From the NCBI GenBank assembly GCA_013360985.1, contig JABWAM010000018.1:1-21643 (forward strand): 21,643 bases of DNA, given 5' to 3'. This DNA is from Verrucomicrobiia bacterium. GTDB taxonomy: Bacteria > Verrucomicrobiota > Verrucomicrobiia > JABWAM01. The notes beneath the pieces were generated by a model. It searched no databases. It was not told the origin of the DNA and saw nothing but the letters and a program-made list of their open reading frames with translations. Shown here in pieces: positions 14,728 through 21,643 of the stretch. Each line of letters begins with the position of its first letter. Positions within the stretch are counted from its first letter, which is position 1. A program made the translations under genes and the position numbers.

Positions 14728-16292
14728 CGGACGCGGGCGTCGCCGCCCCACCCTTCACCCTTCTCATCTCCGCCATGCACCTTCCTCTCGGAACCTATTC
14801 GCCGGACGTCATCCTCGGCTTCGTCTCGGCCTCACGGAACTGTTTTCCCCGCGCGTTATCGCAGGAGCGAAGCGCGCGGATTCTGGAAGCGGCGGCGCGC
14901 GAAGGAATCGCGCTCGTCGTCCCGCGCGGCGAAGCCGCGGTCATTGAGACCAAATCCCATGCGGGGGATGCCGCCCGACAACTCAAAGCGGCCGGTGCGG
15001 ACGCCGTCGTCTTTTATCTCGGAAATTTTTCGCCGGAAATTGAGGACGCCGTTTTCCTCAAGGAGTTCGACGGCCCGGCGATGGTTCTCGCGGCGGCGGA
15101 GGAACGCGGCGACACTCTCCTGCACCAGCGAGGCGACGCGCTCTGCGGCCTGCTTTCCGCCGCCCTGGCAATCGAGCGGCGCGGATTATCCGCAAAAATC
15201 CATTATCCCGAGGCGCCAGTGGTGGATCTCGCGGGGGCGATCCGCGAAATCGCCCATTTCCGCAGAATCATGAAGGTGGTCAAGGGCGCCCGACATGCCA
15301 CGCTCGGGCTCTTCGGCCCGCGTCCGCGCGATTTTGAGACCTGCCACTATCATCTCGCCGCGGTGCATTCTCTGGGAATGGAGGTCGAGGAGTTGGGGCT
15401 GTTCGACCTCGAGAACGAAGTCGCCAAAATTAAGAAGCACGGCGGCGCTCCGGAGACCGCCCGCGAGATGGCGCGCGCCGTGACGGGCGTACCGGACGAC
15501 GCGGAGTTTGTCGGCCGTTTGTCCGCCTACGAAAAGGCGCTCTTGAATTTCCGCGAGCGGCTTCGCCTCTCCGGCGCCGCCTCCCAATGTTGGTCGGAGC
15601 AGGAGTTCGCCCTGCGCCACGTGCCGTGCTTTATCAATAGCCGGCTCGCGGAACAGGGATTTCCCATTGCCTGCGAAAACGACGTCTACTCCCTGATCGC
15701 GGAGTTACTGGCACAGTACGCCTCCGATCAGGCCGTTTCGATCCTCGACATCAACCACACGATCCCCGCGGATCTGCACCCCAGCCTCAAGGGCGCTCCC
15801 CTTCATGACATGGTCGGCATGTTTCATTGCGGCAACACCACCCGCAAACGGCTCAAGAACCCCGCAATGAAACATCAGGTCATCATGAAACGCGTGATGG
15901 AACCGGAGGGCGCTCCCGACATCACGCGCGGCACCCTCGAAGGCCAAATTTCCGCCTCTCCGATCACCCTCATCCAGGTGCAAGACGTCGGCAACCGCCT
16001 CCGCGCGTATCTCGCCGAAGGCCGCTTCCTCGATCTCGATCCCAAAACGTTCGGCTGCACCGGCACGGCGCATCTCCCCGGTTTTCGCCGCTTTTATCGC
16101 CACGTCATCCTGGGACGTTTCCATCATCACGCGGCCGTCGCGTTCGCGCACTGCGGCGCCATCCTCTACGACGCCCTCCGCTTGCTCGGCGTCGAAGAAA
16201 TTCACGCGCCCCTACCTTCCAACATCCCCTACCCGCGCGAAAACGTGTTCCGGAGCGAAACGTTTTCCGCGGCGACGCGCGGCGACGCATGA
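14724..16292 (+). CDS. L-fucose isomerase-family protein (FucI/AraA fold)
   Basis: A 522-residue protein of the L-fucose/L-arabinose isomerase fold. These metal-dependent enzymes interconvert aldoses and ketoses in the cytoplasm. Residues at the FucI metal-site positions are visible: E318 in IACENDVYSLI, D342 in SILDINHT, and a histidine in the late block RFHHHAAVAFAHCG (465-478). The HCGNTT at 368-373 and the CW...PCFINS region (289-306) also match the family. The pattern E then D fits FucI better than AraA. It is directly followed, with an ATGA overlap, by AraD, so its product is plausibly a pentulose or deoxyketose that feeds the epimerase after phosphorylation, but no kinase gene is in the window. 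The true substrate is uncertain. There is no Shine-Dalgarno sequence, which suggests coupling to the Wzy-like gene. Confidence 0.85.
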   Translation: MTDAGVAAPPFTLLISAMHLPLGTYSPDVILGFVSASRNCFPRALSQERSARILEAAAREGIALVVPRGEAAVIETKSHAGDAARQLKAAGADAVVFYLGNFSPEIEDAVFLKEFDGPAMVLAAAEERGDTLLHQRGDALCGLLSAALAIERRGLSAKIHYPEAPVVDLAGAIREIAHFRRIMKVVKGARHATLGLFGPRPRDFETCHYHLAAVHSLGMEVEELGLFDLENEVAKIKKHGGAPETAREMARAVTGVPDDAEFVGRLSAYEKALLNFRERLRLSGAASQCWSEQEFALRHVPCFINSRLAEQGFPIACENDVYSLIAELLAQYASDQAVSILDINHTIPADLHPSLKGAPLHDMVGMFHCGNTTRKRLKNPAMKHQVIMKRVMEPEGAPDITRGTLEGQISASPITLIQVQDVGNRLRAYLAEGRFLDLDPKTFGCTGTAHLPGFRRFYRHVILGRFHHHAAVAFAHCGAILYDALRLLGVEEIHAPLPSNIPYPRENVFRSETFSAATRGDA

Positions 16293-16990
16293 GCGCTTTT
16301 CGGACGCTCCAGGAGGAATGCTGCGAGGCCAACGGCCTCCTGCAAAAACTTCATCTCGTGGACATGACGTTCGGCAACGCGAGCGTCATGGATCGCCGCC
16401 GCGGCGTCTTCGCCATCAAACCGAGCGGCGTGCCCTACGATGCCCTGCGCCCCCGCGACATCGTGGTGCTCGATTTGAACGGCCAAAAGGTCGAAGGCCG
16501 CCTTCGGCCTTCCTCCGACACCTCGACGCACCGTCGCCTCTTTCTGGCGTTCCCCGAAACCCGGGCCGTCGTCCACACGCACTCGCGCCACGCCGTCGCC
16601 TTCGCCCAAGCGGGCCGCCCGATTCCCTGCCTCGGGACAACGCACGCCGATTTTTTCCGCGGCGAGGTGCCGGTCACGCGCCCCATGACGGCGCGAGAAA
16701 TTCGCCGCGACTACGAATGGGAAACCGGCGGCGTCATTGTCGAACGCTTCCGGAAACTCAATCCCTCGGAAATCCGCGCGGTCCTGGTTCGAGGGCACGG
16801 CCCTTTTGTCTGGGGTGGATCCGGCAAGGAAGCGGTGGAGATCGCGCAGGCGCTCGAAATCGTCGCCGAGATGGCCTGGCGGACGCTCCAGATCGCTCCC
16901 CAAGCATCTCTACTTCCCGCGCTCCTGCGCGATCAACATTTTCTCCGCAAACACGGCCCTCGCGCCGCGTACGGCCAGCCGGCTTCCTGA
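16289..16990 (+). CDS. araD: L-ribulose-5-phosphate 4-epimerase (AraD, class II aldolase family)
   Basis: A 233-residue protein, the normal length for AraD. It belongs to the class II aldolase/epimerase superfamily and converts L-ribulose 5-phosphate to D-xylulose 5-phosphate by retro-aldol chemistry at a divalent metal. Expected residues are all present: D77 in SSDTSTH, the metal histidines H96 and H98 in VHTHSR, D121 in GTTHADFFRG, H170 in RGHGPF, and Y228 in the C-terminal AAYGQ. TTHADFF...PMTAREI..DYEWETG separates it from fuculose-phosphate aldolases. It is the last gene of the operon that starts with the Wzy-like proteins and overlaps the isomerase by ATGA. It connects pentose use to the pentose-phosphate pathway. 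The initiation region lacks a Shine-Dalgarno sequence. Confidence 0.93.
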   Translation: MSAFRTLQEECCEANGLLQKLHLVDMTFGNASVMDRRRGVFAIKPSGVPYDALRPRDIVVLDLNGQKVEGRLRPSSDTSTHRRLFLAFPETRAVVHTHSRHAVAFAQAGRPIPCLGTTHADFFRGEVPVTRPMTAREIRRDYEWETGGVIVERFRKLNPSEIRAVLVRGHGPFVWGGSGKEAVEIAQALEIVAEMAWRTLQIAPQASLLPALLRDQHFLRKHGPRAAYGQPAS

Positions 16991-17141
16991 GCGACGATCG
17001 CGAGCGCCCGTTCCGCCGGCGGTTTGCCCCCCAATCCACGGATAAGCTCCATTTTCAGAGATCTCCCTTCATCATCATCCATCGAGGATCGGAGGGGTGG
17101 GTCGTGTCGAGATTCCCGACTCCTCACAAGAAGGGTGTGAC

Positions 17142-17276
17142 GGCTCGGCCGGCGGCCTCGCCCTACCTTTCCACAGTCCATGCTTGAGGAAAACCCGCTC
17201 TTTCGCGAAGCGAGGTATGCTTGAGGAAAACCCGCTCTTTCGCGAAGCGAGGGAGGGCGAGGCCGCCGGCCGAGCC
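17142..17276. repeat. Nested palindromic element with perfect 23-bp inverted arms
   Basis: The arms at 17142-17164 and 17254-17276 are perfect reverse complements (23 of 23; ends GGCTCGGCCGGCGG and CCGCCGGCCGAGCC). They enclose 89 bases, which are mostly two tandem 37-base units. It resembles a REP- or MITE-like non-coding element. The right copy of the host repeat carries only one partial arm at this position. Confidence 0.85.
17180..17252 (+). repeat. Tandem direct repeat, two 37-base units
   Basis: Units at 17180-17215 and 17217-17252 are identical over 36 bases (ATGCTTGAGGAAAACCCGCT then CTTTCGCGAAGCGAGG), with a single T between them. Each contains the palindrome TTCGCGAA, which could form a small stem within the loop of the surrounding inverted repeat. 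Confidence 0.9.
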
Positions 17277-17413
17277 ACGGAAGCTGCTTAAGTCCAAAAT
17301 GTTGCGAGGGCGTCGCTTGTTCCTCGACCGAGGATGGACTCTCCCCATGCCTTCCGCGAGGATTTGGAATCGCGCTCCCGCATTGACGCCGCGCCATCAA
17401 TCCCGCCGCCCTC

Positions 17414-18871
17414 TCACGCGGCGCGCATTTTCTGGATCTCCATCCATGCGCCGAGGAGCGCGGAACGCGCCGGGCGGAAGGAATCGTGCGGACGCGCGAG
17501 ATATGTTTGACGGCTGATGCCGTGAGCGGTCCCCACGCACCACGCGAAGAATCGGCCGTCCCAGACTTTCGTTTTCAACCCTTGCCACGCGCGTTCCACC
17601 ATCGGCGGGATGCGCTCGTCGCGAAGCCATCCGCGCGCCCACGCCCGCGCGTAGATGCGAACGAATTGCGAGGAGGCGGAGGAGCACGGACGGCTGTCGA
17701 CCGTCGCGGCGTCGAGAACGTTGAGCCAGAGGCCGTCCTCCCCTTGAACGCGGAGCAAGCCGTCGAGATTTTTTTGAAGGAGGGCATAAAGATCGGGACG
17801 CCGCGGATGATCGGCGGGCATCACGTTGAGCATGGAGCGGACGCCCCAGAGAAAGTGCGAGTTGCCGCGCGCCCAGGGGGCGGAGCGGAGGTCGGGTCCG
17901 TTCGGTCGTCCGACATGCCAGTAGAGCGCGCTCTTCGGCTCGAAGAGCCAGCGGTCCGCGCCGAGGACATGGGCCAGCGCGCGATCGAGCCAGCGCGAAT
18001 CCCCCGTGAACCGGGAGACCGTGGCGTAGGTCTCGCCCACCCAGAGATTCGTCTCGGGCCAGACCCACGCGTTTTCCAGGAGACGACGAGGCGGCCGCTC
18101 CGGATCGGCGCCCTCCGGAACCTGCAGATCGCAGTTGAGGAAGACATCGCCCATCCGCCAGAGCTTGGGCAAAGGATTGGCGGCGGCGCAGAGCGCGTGG
18201 AGATGCTCCAAAGGTTTTCGATCGCCGGTCTCGCGTTCGTAATCGAGAAAATGCTGCGTCCCGTGAAAATCGGGTCGGCGGTCAATCTGAAGATGATGTT
18301 TCGCGATATACTCCCACGCGGGCGCCGCCAGATCCGGTTCGCCAAAGAACTCCGCCGCCTCGATCGCCGTCGGCAGCGTCCACATCCCCACGGGATCCAA
18401 AAAATAGTTTCCCATGCGGATGTATTGGCCGAGTTCGTCGGCGGTCGAACCTTTGCACGCGGCGACCAGCGCCGCGTCGTCCACCGCCTGCATCCGAGCG
18501 ATCATCGCGGGATCGCGCGTCGGCAGCCCCGCAGTGTTGATGGCTCGCGAAACGGCATGGCGGACCAGGAGATCGCCGAGGGCGCCTCCCGCCGGAGTCT
18601 TCAAGTCCGGCCAGATCACGTGCCCGCCCCGCGCCTGGAAGTCGCGGAGACGGCTCGCGACCGGCTCGCGGGAGAACTCCTCCCGCCGCGTCTCATCCAG
18701 CATCACGCAGAGCCTTCCATCGAGATCGAGCGGAAGCTCTTGCGGGAGCGACCAGCCTTCCCCAAAGGAGAAGTGGACGCCGAAGTCGGCGAACTGGCGG
18801 ATGTATTGTGTGTAAACAGCGTGGGGTTGCGCCGGCGCGAGGATGAGGAGGGGGGAAGGATTCATCTCCAT
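17414..18871 (-). CDS. GH88/GH105-like (unsaturated glucuronyl/rhamnogalacturonyl hydrolase-like) protein
   Basis: A 485-residue protein. Residues about 1-90 look like a small Rossmann-type or amidotransferase-like domain (LLILAPAQ, LCVMLDE, DFQARGGHVIWPD). Residues about 120-480 resemble the six-hairpin barrel of GH88/GH105. The best landmark is APWARGNSHFLWG (331-343), followed by MPADHPRRPDLY, VQGEDGLWLNVLD (375-387) and SSASSQFVRIYARA (397-410). Family members hydrolyse the unsaturated uronic acid left by polysaccharide lyases, which fits the upstream heparinase-like lyase. The segment expected to carry the catalytic Asp (DxLY...PFLA type) reads WPETNLWVGETYATVSRFTG, without an obvious Asp in place, so activity may be altered. 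No signal peptide is visible. MNPSP two codons later is an alternative start. The gene lies between inverted repeat copies. Confidence 0.75.
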   Translation of the reverse strand: MEMNPSPLLILAPAQPHAVYTQYIRQFADFGVHFSFGEGWSLPQELPLDLDGRLCVMLDETRREEFSREPVASRLRDFQARGGHVIWPDLKTPAGGALGDLLVRHAVSRAINTAGLPTRDPAMIARMQAVDDAALVAACKGSTADELGQYIRMGNYFLDPVGMWTLPTAIEAAEFFGEPDLAAPAWEYIAKHHLQIDRRPDFHGTQHFLDYERETGDRKPLEHLHALCAAANPLPKLWRMGDVFLNCDLQVPEGADPERPPRRLLENAWVWPETNLWVGETYATVSRFTGDSRWLDRALAHVLGADRWLFEPKSALYWHVGRPNGPDLRSAPWARGNSHFLWGVRSMLNVMPADHPRRPDLYALLQKNLDGLLRVQGEDGLWLNVLDAATVDSRPCSSASSQFVRIYARAWARGWLRDERIPPMVERAWQGLKTKVWDGRFFAWCVGTAHGISRQTYLARPHDSFRPARSALLGAWMEIQKMRAA

Positions 18872-18881
18872 GGATCAGCCA

Positions 18882-18983
18882 TTACCACGATCTCCGTACA
18901 GACGCGACATCCTTCCCAAATCTCCGCGTCAGACGTGGAAGAGTCCATCCTCGGTCGAGGAACATGCGACGCCCTCGCAACAT
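18882..18983 (-). CDS. Possible 33-codon ORF inside the right repeat copy
   Basis: Within the repeat an ATG at 18983 opens a frame beginning MLRGRRMFLDRGWTLP and ends at TAA 10 bases before the GH88/105-like start. The left copy opens the same frame at 17299 with MLRGRRLFLDRGWTLP. The matching frames may reflect recent repeat duplication only, since GC-rich DNA has few stops. I list it as a possible leader peptide with low confidence. Confidence 0.15.
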   Translation of the reverse strand: MLRGRRMFLDRGWTLPRLTRRFGKDVASVRRSW

Positions 18984-19134
18984 TTTGGGCTCAAGCCGCT
19001 ACCGCGGCGCCGCCGGCCGAGCCGTCACACCCTTCTTGTGGGGAGTCTGGAATCTCGACACGACCCACCTCTCCGATCCTCGATGGACGAGGATGAGGGT
19101 TGCTCTCTGAAAATGGAGCGGATCCGTGGATTTG
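18941..19134 (-). repeat. Dispersed composite repeat, right copy (inverted)
   Basis: Reverse-complement copy of 17030-17346 without the roughly 120-base nested insert. Read on the minus strand it starts 5 bases after the stop of the heparinase-like gene and runs into the 5' leader of the GH88/105-like gene. In both copies the same end follows a stop codon in the same direction. It retains one partial arm of the nested element near 19013-19023 and the hairpin TCCTCGGTCGAGGA at 18948-18961. Confidence 0.85.
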
Positions 19135-19139
19135 GGTCC

Positions 19140-21643
19140 TTACGAGGATTCCTCGCGGAATTGGAAGCGACCGTCCGCCTCGGCTGTCGCCGAGAAGCGC
19201 GTCCGCGCGTTGTGGAAAATGACCTCGAACGGTTCTTCTCGGCAGACGACGCGCGCATCCGAGCGGCGGCCCTCGATGTGGATCTCCAGCCGGTCGCCCC
19301 GTTTTTCCGTGGAAACCCGGGGAATCTCCGATTCTTCGCGGAACGGGGTGAGGAGCGTCACCCAGAGCGCCGGCAGCGGCGCGCGCGCCGAGAAGGTGAG
19401 GCGGGGAGCGGGGAGCTTTCCGTAGAGGCCTCGAATCACCCAACCGGCGAACGGCTCTTCCCGACCGCATGCGATCTCCTTCGCGAGGGCTTCGGGCCAG
19501 AGCGCGCGCACATCGAGATCGCCCGTCCCCGTCGTGGTCCGCACTCCGCGCTCGGTCTCGCGCCACGGCAGCGCGTTGAAGATGAAACGCGATTCGAGGA
19601 GGCGTTCCCCACTCCCAAGCAACCGGTCAAAAACGAGGAGATACGCGCCGTTCACGAACAGGATCGCCCGTCGGTGTTCCACCTTGATTTCTCCGCGGTT
19701 TCCGTAGCCAAGCCCGTATTCGCCCGCTGCGAACTGGACCGCGCGTCCGAACCAGTGGCGTCCTTCGATTGGCGCCTGGCGTCTCCAGGTGGCGGGAAAC
19801 CATCGGCTCGCCTGTCCGCAGCCATCCACGCAAAACGTGGAGTGCCCCTCGGTGGAAGCGCTGTAACGCCGCATGGGAAGCGCCGGGTCGTAGGCGCCGG
19901 AACCCAGGTCGGCGAGCAGGGTTTTTCCGTATGCGGTCAACGTCAGGGTCAGGGCGTCTTCGTGCGCATGCGCCAAACCGAATGGACCGCCGTCGAAGGC
20001 GAGGCCGATGTTCTCGGGCTCGAGTCCGTCGCGCATGAGGTAATGGCCTGCCCAGGGCATCGCATGACTGAAGGGAGGCGAAAGGGCGCCTTCGCGTCCA
20101 TGCGTGGCCAGGGCGAGGGCTTCGGCGGCGCCGAGCGCGGGGCCTTCTCGCAGGATGATGCTGGGAAACGTATCTTCCGCGCGCCCAATGGCGTCCACGG
20201 CGCCCTGCATGCCTCCGTCATTGAAATTGAAAATCCGTCCGTGCGGGGTGAGATATCGCGCGCCGATCGTGAGAATCCGCCGACGCCAATCGGTGAGGTC
20301 GGAGGGAACGGCAACGCCCGCCTTTTCGCAGAGCGAGGTCGCTTCCGTCAGGCGTTGATAACAGATCATGTGATAGGCCGTCGAAAGCTCAGCCTGGACG
20401 TCATCCGGAAGAAACTGGGTGCGCAGAGCGCGGCGGAAATGCTCAAAATATCGGGCGCGCAGGAATTCCGCGCGACGGAGCTCTCCGCAAAGCACCGAGA
20501 GCGCCACGGCGTGGTTCGCCATGATAAGGCTGTGGTTCTTGTTGTAGTGGCGCGTGATGATGCTTCCATCGAGGGCCTCCAGGGCGCCGGCGACCGCTTG
20601 ATACAGGCGGAGAAGGGTTTCTTCTTTCAGGATCTCCGTTCCCGCGAGCGAGCCGGCGGCGCGCAGCATGTTGACGAGACGATGCGGAAGGTTGATCCAA
20701 CTCCAGCGCGAGGGATGACGCTTCGGCGCAAGCGATTGGCGCAGGTCATGGGGCGCCAGCCACGTCTCGATGCACTCGAACGCCTTGCGCGCGAACGCCA
20801 AGTCACCGGTCTCCCGCCACGCGCCGACGAGATCGACGAGGAAGTCGAATCGCGCGAGATGCACCGTCGCGAACGCATCGCTTCCTCCGTCGTCCCAGTC
20901 GTAGGGCGAAGCCATCGGCACGCAGGCATCGCGGAACCAGAAGCGGTCGGCCAGCATGTCGCGCGCCTGCGTCATGTTCGCAGGCGGCAGTTGATCGTAA
21001 CCAAGCCATGCGTGCGCGGCGGCGCGCGCGCGAAACGCCTCAAGAAACGCACCTCCCTTCGACGGCTTTTCCTTCAGATAGGCGGCCTCCTCTCGAGGCG
21101 CGAGACCGGCCTGGAGGAGGAGGGTGCGTTCCCTTCGGCGCATGAACTCCTCGATCGCGTCTTCTGCAGGCGGAGGCGCATCGGATTCGGGATGGATCTC
21201 GAGAAAGTCGGGAGAGGCGACATGCCACCAGGAACCGTAAGGAGTCGGCCAGCGCGTGATGCCTTCGTCGGGCGTCCATCGCGCGAAACGGACCTTGGAC
21301 GAAAGGGGGGACGCGGCGCGCGGCAGGACGATTTCAGCCTGCCAACCGCCTTCGATTTCTTTCGCCCGCCCTTGCCAACCCGGAATCGGATCGAGCGCCT
21401 TGTCGCAACGCTCGCTGATCGCGCGACCGTCGCGCGTCACGCTCAGGTGAAGGCCTTCTCCCTCTTCGCCGCAGGGCATGAAGACCTGGACGTATTCGCC
21501 CTTCCAAACGTCCGGATCTCCGATCGGAAGAAGCGGCGCGGAATTTTCGGACGGCCGCGCCTCGCAGACAAACTCGAAACGCCAGGCGTCCGCCGCGGCG
21601 GAGACGCGCGCCTCCGTCGTGGAACGCGACCGCGCGTGGGGCG
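19140..21643 (-). CDS. Heparinase II/III-family polysaccharide lyase with N-terminal carbohydrate-binding-like domain (5' end outside window)
   Basis: The frame stays open past the internal ATG at 21479 to the window edge, giving at least 833 residues, so the true start lies outside. The N-terminal visible part (ADAWRFEFVCEARPSEN, GDPDVWKGEYVQVF, then GWQAEIVLP) matches a CBM9/DOMON-like sugar-binding beta-sandwich. A helical toroid domain follows. It includes PYDWDDGGSDAF and HYNKNHSLIMANHAVA (near 20510-20550), typical of heparinase II/III and alginate-lyase-like proteins. The C-terminal beta-sheet domain has the family signature LAHAHEDALTLTL (near 19940-19980), LLADLGSGAYD and STEGHSTFCVDG. 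Such lyases cleave uronic-acid polysaccharides by beta-elimination. With the GH88/105-like gene 268 bases downstream it forms a small degradation locus. Signal peptide and exact substrate cannot be seen. Confidence 0.88.
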   Translation of the reverse strand, partial: PHARSRSTTEARVSAAADAWRFEFVCEARPSENSAPLLPIGDPDVWKGEYVQVFMPCGEEGEGLHLSVTRDGRAISERCDKALDPIPGWQGRAKEIEGGWQAEIVLPRAASPLSSKVRFARWTPDEGITRWPTPYGSWWHVASPDFLEIHPESDAPPPAEDAIEEFMRRRERTLLLQAGLAPREEAAYLKEKPSKGGAFLEAFRARAAAHAWLGYDQLPPANMTQARDMLADRFWFRDACVPMASPYDWDDGGSDAFATVHLARFDFLVDLVGAWRETGDLAFARKAFECIETWLAPHDLRQSLAPKRHPSRWSWINLPHRLVNMLRAAGSLAGTEILKEETLLRLYQAVAGALEALDGSIITRHYNKNHSLIMANHAVALSVLCGELRRAEFLRARYFEHFRRALRTQFLPDDVQAELSTAYHMICYQRLTEATSLCEKAGVAVPSDLTDWRRRILTIGARYLTPHGRIFNFNDGGMQGAVDAIGRAEDTFPSIILREGPALGAAEALALATHGREGALSPPFSHAMPWAGHYLMRDGLEPENIGLAFDGGPFGLAHAHEDALTLTLTAYGKTLLADLGSGAYDPALPMRRYSASTEGHSTFCVDGCGQASRWFPATWRRQAPIEGRHWFGRAVQFAAGEYGLGYGNRGEIKVEHRRAILFVNGAYLLVFDRLLGSGERLLESRFIFNALPWRETERGVRTTTGTGDLDVRALWPEALAKEIACGREEPFAGWVIRGLYGKLPAPRLTFSARAPLPALWVTLLTPFREESEIPRVSTEKRGDRLEIHIEGRRSDARVVCREEPFEVIFHNARTRFSATAEADGRFQFREESS

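Larger units (their letters stand above)
17030..17346 (+). repeat. Dispersed composite repeat, left copy (interrupted by nested element)
   Basis: About 190 bases of this stretch reappear in inverted orientation at 18941-19134, with perhaps 85-90% identity by eye. Conserved parts include CTCCATTTTCAGAGA (17047-17061), GGTGGGTCGTGTCGAGATTC, ACAAGAAGGGTGTGACGGCT, and CCAAAATGTTGCGAGGGCGT. A hairpin-capable TCCTCGACCGAGGA lies at 17321-17334. Relative to the right copy about 120 extra bases are present. The similarity may fade out gradually to about 17380. The copy begins about 40 bases after the araD stop and is read in the same direction as that gene. Confidence 0.85.
16991..17413. other. Repeat-filled intergenic region between convergent genes
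   Basis: 423 bases between the araD stop and the convergent GH88/105-like stop. Apart from about 40 bases after araD, it is almost entirely repeat material: the left copy of the dispersed repeat, which contains a nested palindromic element with tandem 37-base units. No clear intrinsic terminator or gene was recognised. Confidence 0.7.

Noticed and set aside
16991..17029. Intrinsic terminator after araD
   Set aside because: GC-rich, but no stable stem followed by a T-run could be found.
17180..17252. CRISPR-like tandem repeat
   Set aside because: There are only two units with a single base between them and no spacers. They lie inside a palindromic element and no cas gene is near.
16933..17400. 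Small ORFs on both strands through the left repeat
   Set aside because: They are translations of repeat DNA with no domain or ribosome-binding site; only the frame conserved in both copies is kept, as a low-confidence note.
17486..19096. 536-codon plus-strand open frame running into the right repeat
   Set aside because: It is antisense to the GH88/105-like gene, whose own motifs are convincing. The length comes from high GC and the stop-poor repeat.

Overview
The window is high-GC, densely packed bacterial DNA. The genes point to a Gram-negative, polysaccharide-rich organism: O-antigen ligase/polymerase-type proteins, nucleotide-sugar aminotransferase and acyltransferase genes, GT-C-like membrane proteins, and then genes that break down uronate-containing glycans. 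Family content, the high GC and TAGA-type -10 motifs would fit a PVC-group (for example Verrucomicrobiota-like) or similar environmental lineage. That placement is a weak inference, because no rRNA, tRNA or universal marker gene is present.

Region 1 (1-14727) is a surface-glycan biosynthesis island. It opens with the C-terminus of a GNAT acetyltransferase joined by an ATGA overlap to an ArnB-like DegT-family aminotransferase, a pair suited to making an N-acylated 4-amino sugar. A large unfamiliar polytopic membrane protein and a hexapeptide acyltransferase follow on the same strand. A convergent paralogue of the membrane protein comes next on the minus strand. From a divergent promoter region, a SAM-dependent methyltransferase and a YfhO-like membrane protein run on the plus strand. 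They meet, with no gap, a 925-residue minus-strand protein that fuses a GT2 glycosyltransferase to a PMT/ArnT-like GT-C module. A second divergent promoter region starts two tandem, ATGA-coupled Wzy/WaaL-type proteins.

Region 2 (14724-16990) continues the same transcript through two more ATGA overlaps into an L-fucose-isomerase-family protein and a well-conserved L-ribulose-5-phosphate 4-epimerase (AraD). Sugar catabolic or interconversion genes are therefore translationally chained to the polymerase genes.

Region 3 (17030-21643) is on the minus strand. It holds a heparinase II/III-family polysaccharide lyase with an N-terminal carbohydrate-binding-like domain (5' end outside the window) and a GH88/GH105-like protein, a pairing typical of uronate-polysaccharide breakdown. 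The GH88/105-like gene lies between two inverted copies of a dispersed repeat of about 190 bp. The left copy also carries a nested palindromic element with perfect 23-bp arms and two tandem 37-bp units.

The most unusual features are the paralogous GRPFDWM membrane-protein family, the GT2-GT-C fusion, the composite inverted repeat with its nested element, a 13-codon leader ORF coupled to one membrane-protein gene, and two near-identical promoter-like sequences that imply almost leaderless mRNAs. No tRNA, rRNA, transposase, CRISPR array or convincing intrinsic terminator was seen.
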